Positions 1 to 5,368 of a stretch of 6,833 bases of DNA are shown here, one piece after another (within the stretch, counting starts at the first letter, position 1; each line of letters opens with the position of its first letter). Source of the stretch: PVC group bacterium (GTDB lineage: Bacteria; Verrucomicrobiota; Kiritimatiellia; CAIKKV01; PXCX01); the NCBI GenBank assembly GCA_003565195.1, contig PXCX01000128.1, positions 1-6,833 of the forward strand, in the 5' to 3' direction. The translations under genes and the position numbers were made by a program. The notes beneath the pieces are model-generated. The model worked only from the letters and a program-made list of their open reading frames with translations, searched no databases and was not told the origin of the DNA.

Positions 1-2234
1 ACACCCGCCAAATCGATGCCTGGAATTTCCGGTCGGATCTCGCGACCGCATCCGGACGCCAGGAACACGGCTTGGTAGCCCTGCTCGCGCAAATCGGCGA
101 GCGTTAAATCCTTGCCGACCTCGACATTGGTTTTGATGTCAAGCCCCAGCCGGACCAACCCGGCGATTTCCTTGTCGACATATTCGCGCGGCAACCGGTA
201 ATCCGGGATGGCATAACGCAGCATCCCGCCCGATTCCGGTTGCTTGTCGAATACAGTTACCCGGTATCCGCGCAGCAACAGGTAATATCCGGCGGTCAAA
301 CCAGACGGGCCAGCACCGATAATGGCAATTTGCTTGCCGTTATCCGGTTCTTTGGCGGGGTACAAATCTTGGTAATCCTGGGATTGGTCCGCCATGTAAC
401 GTTTGACCAAACGCACCGCCAGAGGGCCTTCCAGATCGTTACGGCGACATTTCTTAATGCACCATTGAGGACATACCCGACCGCATACGGACGGCAACGG
501 ATTAGCCTGCAGATGGATCCGCATGGCGTCCTCGTAACGGCCTTCAGCCACCAGGGCCATATAGGCGGGCACATTGACCGATGCCGGGCAGGCATTGGTG
601 CAGGGCGCATAGATCATGCTGCCGCAAACGCCGGCTTCGCAGCTTTGATCGCGGATATGCGCCTCGTATTCATGCCGAAAATAGCGCAACGTGGACAACA
701 CCGGGTTGGGCGCAGTCTGACCCAGTCCGCACAGCGATGCCTGGCGCACATACGGGGCCAGGGTTTCGAGCCGTTCCAGATCGTCAAACGTTCCTCGTCC
801 TTCGCAGATGCGGGTCACAAGATCCAGCATGATACGCGTCCCTACGCGGCAGGGCGTACATTTGCCGCAGGATTCTTCGGCGATGAACTCCAGAAAATAG
901 CGGGCCAGATCGACCATGCAGGTATCTTCGTTCATGACGATCAGCCCACCCGATCCCATGATGGCGCCGAGTTCCGGCAACGATTCGTAGGTAATCGGCG
1001 TATTCAGGAATTCGGCCGGAATACAACCGCCCGACGGACCGCCGATTTGAACCGCTTTAAGTTTTTTATTATCCGGTATCCCGCCGCCGATATCGTGCAC
1101 GATACTTCCCAGCGGCATTCCCATGGGCACTTCCACCAGACCGGTATTGTTGACGTCACCGGCCAGCGCAAACACCTTGGTGCCTTTGCTTTTCTCGGTG
1201 CCAAGCGCAGCGAAATCGGCGGCACCGTTAAGAATAATATACGGGACATTGGCAAAAGTTTCGACGTTGTTCAGCACGGTGGGTTTGTTAAACAACCCTT
1301 TTTGGGCGGGGAACGGCGGTTTGGGGCGCGGTTCGCCGCGCCGACCTTCGATCGAATGCATCAGGGCGGTTTCCTCGCCACAGACGAAAGCGCCGGCGCC
1401 CATCCGCAGTTCCAGATCGAAATCGAATCCGCTTCCGAACAGGTTCTTGCCGAGCACACCCATGGCGCGTGCCTGCGCCAGGGCTTTTTCAAGACGCTCG
1501 ATCGCCAACGGGTATTCGGCACGAACATAGATGAAACCGCGATCAGCGCCGACGGCATAACCGCAAAGCGTCATGGCTTCAATCAGGCTGTGCGGATCGC
1601 CCTCGAGAATACTGCGATCCATGAAAGCGCCCGGATCGCCCTCGTCGGCATTGCAAACCACGTACTTCTGGTCGGCTTTTTCGGCGGCAGTCGCCGCCCA
1701 CTTGATGCCGGTCGGGAATCCGGCGCCGCCGCGCCCGCGCAAACCGGATTTCTTGATCGTTTCAACCACCTCGGCGGGTTTCATCGAGGACAGGGCTTTG
1801 CCTAGCGCCGCGTAACCGTCTTCGGCAATGTATTCGCGGATTTGTTCCGGATCAATCCGACCGCAATTACGTAACGTGATTTTTTGTTGTAACTTGAAAA
1901 AATCGATATCACTGATGGCCGCGACCCACTCTGCCGAGGTCGGCTTCTTGTAGAACAACCGTTGCACTACCCGGCCTTTGAGCAAATGTTCGGTTACAAT
2001 ATCCGAGACGTCGGAGATCTTGACTTTCTGGTAAAAAACCCCTTCAGGATGCACGACCACGATCGGACCGATTTCGCACATTCCCATGCAACCGGTGGTA
2101 ATCAAATCGACTTCGTTGGCCAAACCGTGTTCCGCCAACTCGCGCACAAAGGCGTCGCGGACGCTTTCCGTGCCCGACGAGATGCATGATCCGCCGGCGC
2201 ATAGCAAGAGCTGCGCTCTCACGTTCTTCCTCAT
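1..2234 (-). CDS. NuoF/HndC-like NADH-binding flavoprotein fused to a GltD/NfnB-like FAD module (partial, runs off the left edge)
   Basis: Translated by hand from ATG at 2234, the frame stays open for 744 codons to the window edge, so the C-terminus is missing. Domains in order: thioredoxin-like [2Fe-2S] domain (C12, C17, C49, C53); NuoF FMN/NADH domain with RGRGGAGFPTG at 166-176, NADEGDPGAF at 195-204 and GAGAFVCGEET at 279-289; SLBB-like region about 350-415; NuoF [4Fe-4S] domain (C456, C459, C462, C502); GltD-type double-cluster domain (C532, C537, C545, C549, then C584, C588, C592, C596, with the GRVCP motif); FAD Rossmann fold with GAGPSG at 640-645 and an ESGGML loop at 667-672. Known family role: NuoF/HydB subunits oxidise or reduce NAD(H) through FMN, and GltD/NfnB subunits pass NADPH electrons through FAD. 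Inference: cytoplasmic subunit linking NAD(P)H to iron-sulfur carriers. It is the third gene of its operon, 12 bases after the NuoE-like gene, with an AAGGG ribosome site overlapping that gene's stop. The usual HydB C-terminal ferredoxin domain is replaced by the GltD part. The expected second GxGxxG (NADPH) would lie outside the window. Confidence 0.93.
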   Translation of the reverse strand, partial: MRKNVRAQLLLCAGGSCISSGTESVRDAFVRELAEHGLANEVDLITTGCMGMCEIGPIVVVHPEGVFYQKVKISDVSDIVTEHLLKGRVVQRLFYKKPTSAEWVAAISDIDFFKLQQKITLRNCGRIDPEQIREYIAEDGYAALGKALSSMKPAEVVETIKKSGLRGRGGAGFPTGIKWAATAAEKADQKYVVCNADEGDPGAFMDRSILEGDPHSLIEAMTLCGYAVGADRGFIYVRAEYPLAIERLEKALAQARAMGVLGKNLFGSGFDFDLELRMGAGAFVCGEETALMHSIEGRRGEPRPKPPFPAQKGLFNKPTVLNNVETFANVPYIILNGAADFAALGTEKSKGTKVFALAGDVNNTGLVEVPMGMPLGSIVHDIGGGIPDNKKLKAVQIGGPSGGCIPAEFLNTPITYESLPELGAIMGSGGLIVMNEDTCMVDLARYFLEFIAEESCGKCTPCRVGTRIMLDLVTRICEGRGTFDDLERLETLAPYVRQASLCGLGQTAPNPVLSTLRYFRHEYEAHIRDQSCEAGVCGSMIYAPCTNACPASVNVPAYMALVAEGRYEDAMRIHLQANPLPSVCGRVCPQWCIKKCRRNDLEGPLAVRLVKRYMADQSQDYQDLYPAKEPDNGKQIAIIGAGPSGLTAGYYLLLRGYRVTVFDKQPESGGMLRYAIPDYRLPREYVDKEIAGLVRLGLDIKTNVEVGKDLTLADLREQGYQAVFLASGCGREIRPEIPGIDLAG

Positions 2235-2246
2235 AATCGTTATCCC

Positions 2247-2738
2247 TTATTCGTAACGCGCCAGGATCGCAGCGATTTTACGCGGCGTAACCCGGCCATG
2301 GACATCGTCGTCAATCATCAGCACCGGCGCCAAGCCGCAGGCGCCGAAACATCGTTGGGTCATCAATGAAAAACGGCGGTCGGGCGTGGTTTCACCCATC
2401 CGGATTTTAAGTTCATCACACAAGGCTTCCACCACTTTCTTGGCGCCGCGCACGTAGCATGCCGTCCCCAAACAGACGTTGATGGTATGACGGCCACGGG
2501 GTTGCATGGTGAAATAATGGTAAAACGATACCACGCCGTACACTTCACTGACCGGTAAATCCATGGCAGCCGCCACATGTTGCTGGACCGGAACAGGGAG
2601 ATAACCGAAAATACTCTGGGCACGATGCAGGACCGGAATCAAGGCGTCGCGTCCCCGCGAGCATGACGCGATGAATTCGTCCAGCGCGGCGTAATTTTCC
2701 CGTTCGCAATCGCCGTTGCAACATTTCTTGGTCGCCAT
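2247..2738 (-). CDS. NuoE/HndA/HydC-like [2Fe-2S] subunit
   Basis: This 163-residue protein matches the 24-kDa subunit of NADH dehydrogenase and its hydrogenase relatives (NuoE, HndA, HydC). An N-terminal helical part (about 15-75, with the family-like PVSEVYGVVSFYHYF at 62-76) is followed by a thioredoxin-like fold. The [2Fe-2S] ligands are C89, C94, C130 and C134, in the motifs CLGTAC and CFGAC. Known role: electron relay next to the NuoF flavin subunit. The next gene downstream is NuoF-like, so the pair probably forms the NADH-oxidising arm of one complex. The ATG lies 6 bases after the preceding gene, and an AAGGAG about 11 bases upstream lies inside that gene's last codons, suggesting translational coupling. 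Odd point: the N-terminus carries additional cysteines (C6, C7, C11 and later C26) that are not part of the usual cluster motif. Confidence 0.94.
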   Translation of the reverse strand: MATKKCCNGDCERENYAALDEFIASCSRGRDALIPVLHRAQSIFGYLPVPVQQHVAAAMDLPVSEVYGVVSFYHYFTMQPRGRHTINVCLGTACYVRGAKKVVEALCDELKIRMGETTPDRRFSLMTQRCFGACGLAPVLMIDDDVHGRVTPRKIAAILARYE

Positions 2739-2744
2739 GTTATG

Positions 2745-3110
2745 CTACGCTCCTTGACTAAAGACCAGGGGTTCAACCACTTTGCCCTGCATCAAATGTT
2801 CTTTGACGATCCGTTGCGCCGCGTCCGCATCGACATGGCCGTAGCGCACCGTCCCGGCATCCTGAACCTCAACTTCCACCAAGGGTTCCTGGTCACAAAA
2901 CCCGGCGCAGCCGGCCGCCGTAAGCGCCACATCGGTGGCGCCGGCTTCTTCCAAGGCGTCCATAAAGGCTTGCATTGTGTCGCGCGCACCAGCCGCAATG
3001 CCGCAGGTACCCATGCAAACAACGATGCGTGCCCGTTGTTTGCCGCCGCGTAAATCCATCGTTTTACGCGCTTCGTCGCGGATTTTCCGCAATTCTTCCA
3101 AGTTTTTCAT
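2745..3110 (-). CDS. HndB-like thioredoxin-fold [2Fe-2S] ferredoxin
   Basis: This 121-residue protein has a lysine/arginine-rich N-terminal helix (1-25) and then a small thioredoxin-like [2Fe-2S] domain, with cysteines C32 and C36 (VCMGTCG) and C68 and C72 (GCAGFC). The tail (about 80-121) has the shape typical of HndB and of the N-terminal domain of HndC/HydB. HndB is the small iron-sulfur subunit of the NADP-reducing hydrogenase described in Desulfovibrio fructosovorans; that role is family knowledge, not shown here. It is the first gene of the block, followed after 6 bases by the NuoE-like gene. The start is supported by a strong AAGGAG four bases before the ATG. The downstream NuoF-like protein carries a similar domain at its own N-terminus, so the operon encodes this cluster type twice, besides the NuoE cluster. 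Confidence 0.92.
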   Translation of the reverse strand: MKNLEELRKIRDEARKTMDLRGGKQRARIVVCMGTCGIAAGARDTMQAFMDALEEAGATDVALTAAGCAGFCDQEPLVEVEVQDAGTVRYGHVDADAAQRIVKEHLMQGKVVEPLVFSQGA

Positions 3111-3121
3111 GGTTCTCCTTG

Positions 3122-3178
3122 TTACTCGGGATCCGCGCCGGTCAAAAAAACCTTTTCGATCCCTAGCTCCTTAATCAT
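3122..3178 (-). CDS. Possible 18-residue leader peptide upstream of the HndB-like gene
   Basis: ATG at 3178 is preceded by AAGGAA three bases upstream. The frame runs 18 codons to TAA at 3122-3124, and the AAGGAG of the HndB-like gene follows one base later. The peptide reads MIKELGIEKVFLTGADPE. This arrangement could be a translated leader coupled to the operon. The ribosome site is unusually close to the start, and a frame this short can occur by chance. The same frame stays open upstream to a TAG, so it might instead be the tail of a decayed gene. No family is recognised. Confidence 0.2.
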   Translation of the reverse strand: MIKELGIEKVFLTGADPE

Positions 3179-3323
3179 GGATTCCTTGAGTAGATGATTC
3201 AAACATTTCTGCTAAGTTTCTGCAAGATGGCGACACTCCGAAAATTGGCTGGATATAAAACGTATTATTCAACACCAAAAAGGGCCTTTCGTCAATCATT
3301 CAATTTCTGGAATGAATGCGTGC

Positions 3324-3353
3324 TTGCATCTTTCCGGCCTTCTTGCGTATAAT
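3324..3353 (+). promoter_or_regulatory. Sigma70-type promoter for pcm operon
   Basis: TTGCAT at 3324-3329 and a perfect TATAAT at 3348-3353 are separated by 18 bases, pointing towards pcm. Transcription would start near 3360, leaving a leader of about 98 bases before the ATG at 3458. It is the best promoter match seen in the window. Confidence 0.6.
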
Positions 3354-3376
3354 ATTGGAAAACATCTTTTTGTAAG
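3349..3376 (-). promoter_or_regulatory. Candidate sigma70-type promoter for the HndB-NuoE-NuoF-like operon
   Basis: On the minus strand CTTACA (3376-3371, four of six consensus bases) and TATTAT (3354-3349, five of six) are 16 bases apart. The -10 overlaps the -10 of the plus-strand promoter. Use of this site would give a leader of roughly 230 bases before the HndB-like gene. The -35 is weak, so this is a candidate only. Confidence 0.3.
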
Positions 3377-3457
3377 CGTTCTACTGTTCACAGTTCACGG
3401 TTGAAGAGTATAGAATCAGGACATCTTAATTAAGCATTCGGACTACAAAACCATCAC

Positions 3458-4162
3458 ATGACGATTTTCCCACCACGCCCGATTGCAACGCCTGGCAACG
3501 ATACCGGAAACCCCGATGCCTGGCAGGAAGCGCGCCAGCGGATGATCTCCCTGTTGCAACGCCGCGGCATTAATGATGCCCGCGTGTTAAACGCCATGAA
3601 GACCGTGCCGCGTCATGCATTTATCCCCGGAAAAAAACCGGCGCCGGATATCGTTTACGGTGATCATCCCCTGCCGATCGGATCGGGACAAACCATTTCG
3701 CAGCCGTACATTGTCGCCTATATGACCCAATTGCTCAAGCAGGAACCGGGCCGGCGGGTGCTTGAGATCGGGTCGGGTTGCGGTTATCAGGCGGCCATCC
3801 TGGCGGAACTCGGCGGCGAGGTAACCGGGATCGAACGTTTAGCGTCGCTGGCTGACCTTGCCCGCGATGTCTTGAACCGCCTGGGTTATGATCGGATTCG
3901 CCTGATACATGGAGATGGCTATAACGGCCTTCCCGAAGCGCCGCCCTTCGATCGTATCATTGTCTCGTGCGCACCGCCCGAGATTCCCGACCGTTTGCTG
4001 CAGCAACTGGCCGACGGCGGCCGCATGATCGTCCCGGTCGGCGTCGAACATCAAACGCTAAAGGTAATCGACCGCGAGGCCGGCCGGTTTATCCGTCACG
4101 ACGATTTAGCCGTCCGTTTCGTACCGATGCTCCAGGAAACAATCACAAAACAGCAACCTTAA
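3458..4162 (+). CDS. pcm: Protein-L-isoaspartate O-methyltransferase
   Basis: This cytoplasmic enzyme uses S-adenosylmethionine to methylate isoaspartyl residues in aged proteins and starts their repair (EC 2.1.1.77, family knowledge). The 234-residue product shows the whole family pattern: RGINDARVLNAM near 36-47 and VPRHAF at 50-55; the substrate-side signature GSGQTISQPY at 75-84; the SAM-binding motif VLEIGSGCGYQ at 101-111; GDGYNGLP at 152-159; and the later motifs FDRIIVSCAPPEIP at 164-177 and GGRMIVPVG at 187-195. It aligns by eye with E. coli Pcm to the end (RFVPML versus RFVPLV). The N-terminus is about 20 residues longer than the E. coli enzyme. No ribosome site precedes the ATG at 3458. 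An internal ATG at 3542 would give 206 residues but would cut into the first conserved helix, so 3458 is kept with some doubt. It is the first gene of a likely operon with the nitroreductase and cutA. Confidence 0.95.
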   Translation: MTIFPPRPIATPGNDTGNPDAWQEARQRMISLLQRRGINDARVLNAMKTVPRHAFIPGKKPAPDIVYGDHPLPIGSGQTISQPYIVAYMTQLLKQEPGRRVLEIGSGCGYQAAILAELGGEVTGIERLASLADLARDVLNRLGYDRIRLIHGDGYNGLPEAPPFDRIIVSCAPPEIPDRLLQQLADGGRMIVPVGVEHQTLKVIDREAGRFIRHDDLAVRFVPMLQETITKQQP

Positions 4163-4185
4163 ACAAACAAGGAGTATGTTGAACC

Positions 4186-4761
4186 ATGAACCACACCTGT
4201 TTGCGTGAACTCGTACTGAAAAATCGTTCGTATCGCCGGTTTGACGGCAAGCACCGGGTGCCTGCCGCGACCTTACGCCGTCTGGTAAATCTGGCGCGGC
4301 TGTCACCGACCGGCGGCAACAAGCAATCGTTACGATTCCGTTTGATAAATCAACCCGCGGTCTGTTCACGGGTTTTCCCGACCTTGGCCTGGGCCGGCTA
4401 TCTCGATGATTGGACCGGCCCCGAAAAACCGGAACGACCGACCGCCTACATCGTCATTTTGAACGACACCCGGATCAGTGAATCGCCGGGCAACGATGCC
4501 GGGATTGCCGCCCAGACCATGATGTTGGGAGCCGTGGAAGCCGGTTTGGGCGGTTGCATGATCGGTTCGGTCTCGCGCGGTCTGCTGCACAAGAAACTCA
4601 AACTGGCGAAACATTTTCAAATCGCACTCGTGTTGGCACTGGGCAAACCGGTGGAAACGGTCAAGTTGGGACGTGTAAAAAACGACAACATCCGATACTG
4701 GCGCGACAACCAAGGCGTGCATCATGTTCCCAAACGATCGTTACAGGAACTGATCGTGTAA
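4186..4761 (+). CDS. Nitroreductase-family FMN flavoprotein
   Basis: This 191-residue protein belongs to the nitroreductase superfamily of small, usually dimeric FMN enzymes that reduce substrates with NAD(P)H. Visible features: the FMN-phosphate motif RSYRRF at 14-19; SPTGGNKQ at 40-47, where most relatives have a PSxxNxQ form; the central helix with DAGIAAQTMM at 104-113; the GLGGCMIGS turn at 120-128; and a late LALGKP. The segment GYLDDWTGPEKPERPTAYI at 71-89 and the end HHVPKRSL resemble a subgroup I associate with anaerobes, whose natural substrate is not known. The start at 4186 has AAGGAG at 4169-4174, 11 bases upstream. An ATG at 4176 in another frame gives only 10 codons. It lies 23 bases after pcm and 8 before cutA, so it is probably co-transcribed with them. 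The substrate cannot be assigned from sequence. Confidence 0.92.
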   Translation: MNHTCLRELVLKNRSYRRFDGKHRVPAATLRRLVNLARLSPTGGNKQSLRFRLINQPAVCSRVFPTLAWAGYLDDWTGPEKPERPTAYIVILNDTRISESPGNDAGIAAQTMMLGAVEAGLGGCMIGSVSRGLLHKKLKLAKHFQIALVLALGKPVETVKLGRVKNDNIRYWRDNQGVHHVPKRSLQELIV

Positions 4762-4769
4762 ACCGAAAG

Positions 4770-5090
4770 ATGAAAACGACGAATTATTGTACAATCATCA
4801 CCACAGTTTCCGATGCCAACAAGGCACGCGCCCTGGCGTCCGCGATCCTCGCATCGCGGACGGCCGCCTGCGCCCAATGGTTCGCCATTGAAAGCATGTA
4901 CTCATGGAAAGGCGTCGTGGAAAACGAGCGCGAAATCCTGATCCAGTTCAAAACCACCGCCGCTCAATCCGAGGCACTCCAGCAATCTATCCGTGAACAT
5001 CACGACTACGAAACACCGGAAATCATTGAACTACCCATCACCGGCGGTTCCCCCGAATATCTGGACTGGATTCGGCAGCAAACCGATTGA
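4770..5090 (+). CDS. cutA: CutA1-like divalent cation tolerance protein
   Basis: This 106-residue protein matches the small trimeric CutA1 family along its full length: YCTIITTVSD at 6-15, SRTAACAQW at 29-37, the YSWKG motif at 44-48, the strand around EILIQFKT at 55-62, and HHDYETPEIIELPI at 77-90, ending with YLDWI at 97-101. CutA1 was linked to copper and other divalent-metal tolerance in E. coli; its general cellular role is unsettled. The frame is also open far upstream inside the nitroreductase gene. ATG 4770 is chosen because homologous sequence begins there, 8 bases after the nitroreductase stop, with a weak GAAAG just before it. It is the last gene of the pcm operon. No good terminator follows; only a short hairpin without a T-run is seen at 5119-5135. 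Confidence 0.94.
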   Translation: MKTTNYCTIITTVSDANKARALASAILASRTAACAQWFAIESMYSWKGVVENEREILIQFKTTAAQSEALQQSIREHHDYETPEIIELPITGGSPEYLDWIRQQTD

Positions 5091-5118
5091 CGGTTGATTG
5101 CACTGACAAAGGTTTGTG

Positions 5119-5135
5119 GTGGGGCATCGCCCCAC
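5119..5135. repeat. Short GC-rich hairpin after cutA
   Basis: GTGGGGC at 5119-5125 and GCCCCAC at 5129-5135 form a perfect 7-base stem with a 3-base loop. It lies 28 bases after the cutA stop, between convergent genes. There is no T-run on either strand, so it is not a classic intrinsic terminator. It also overlaps the conserved end of the methyltransferase-like remnant, so the symmetry may be incidental. Confidence 0.35.
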
Positions 5136-5239
5136 ATCGGCCACAGCCACGCCAGGTCAGTATACAGACGGCAGGTATCTTTCACTTCCTGTTCGATCTC
5201 CTCACGTTGTGGCCGGGCGCTGCGCGACAAAGAACTCAT
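5126..5239 (-). pseudogene. N-terminal remnant of a SAM-dependent methyltransferase-like gene
   Basis: From ATG 5239 on the minus strand, residues 12-38 read like the N-terminus of a class I SAM methyltransferase family: an acidic helix (REEIEQEV) followed by LYTDLAWLWPMWGD at 25-38. After about 5126 the resemblance stops, and the frame runs antisense through the end of cutA to a stop at 5006. The SAM-binding GxGxG motif and everything beyond are missing, so this cannot be a working enzyme. The ATG overlaps the stop of the preceding remnant as ATGA, an arrangement typical of coupled genes. The match rests on remembered family patterns, not a search. It could also be a chance or unrelated short ORF. 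Confidence 0.4.
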
Positions 5240-5340
5240 AGGCTTAGCAGTCTGAAGCGATCGATAAGTTCAAAGCCGCCCTGCCGGATGGTCGTCACCA
5301 CGTCCGCCGCCGTGCCCATGGTCGGGTAATCCTGGTCGAA
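5236..5340 (-). pseudogene. C-terminal remnant of a SAM-dependent methyltransferase-like gene
   Basis: Between the stop of the glycoside hydrolase gene (5369) and 5236 the minus strand reads FDQDYPTMGTAADVV, then TTIRQGGFELIDRFRLLSL and a TGA. The pattern YP-M-(7)-IR-GGFE-DRF resembles the C-terminal region of class I SAM methyltransferases, where the sequence usually goes on with more residues (often LPESxW). Here it stops after DRFRLLSL, and no N-terminal or SAM-binding part precedes it. The frame continues upstream across the hydrolase stop without homology. Likely a truncated relic; assignment is by eye and tentative. Confidence 0.38.
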
Positions 5341-5368
5341 GCTTGCCTGACCCGAACGCGCCTCAGAG

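Larger units (their letters stand above)
3111..3457. other. Divergent intergenic region between the redox operon and pcm
   Basis: These 347 bases are visibly more AT-rich than the flanking genes and contain no recognisable full gene. They hold the two promoter candidates listed separately, around 3324-3376, and the ribosome site AAGGAG (3115-3120, minus strand) of the HndB-like gene. On the minus strand there are two very short open frames, 42 codons from 3299 to 3171 and 18 codons from 3178 to 3122. The longer one has no ribosome site. A 10-base palindrome, CTTAATTAAG, lies at 3425-3434 in the pcm leader. No tRNA, riboswitch or clear terminator hairpin was recognised. Confidence 0.6.

Noticed and set aside
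240..1805. Plus-strand open frame of 521 codons
   Set aside because: It lies entirely antisense to the NuoF-GltD fusion, whose minus-strand translation matches well-known motifs throughout. The plus-strand product has no recognisable domain; long antisense frames are common in GC-rich genes.
3308..3328. Possible sigma54 promoter (TGG...TTGCA) before pcm
   Set aside because: Spacing between the GG and GC elements is 15 bases instead of the required 10; the sigma70 match is much better.
4554..4769. CutA with a 72-residue N-terminal extension
   Set aside because: The frame is open upstream, but that part overlaps the nitroreductase gene and shows no homology; CutA sequence starts exactly at ATG 4770.
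5119..5135. Intrinsic terminator between cutA and GH4
   Set aside because: The stem is perfect but short, and no T-run follows on either strand, so it is listed only as a hairpin.
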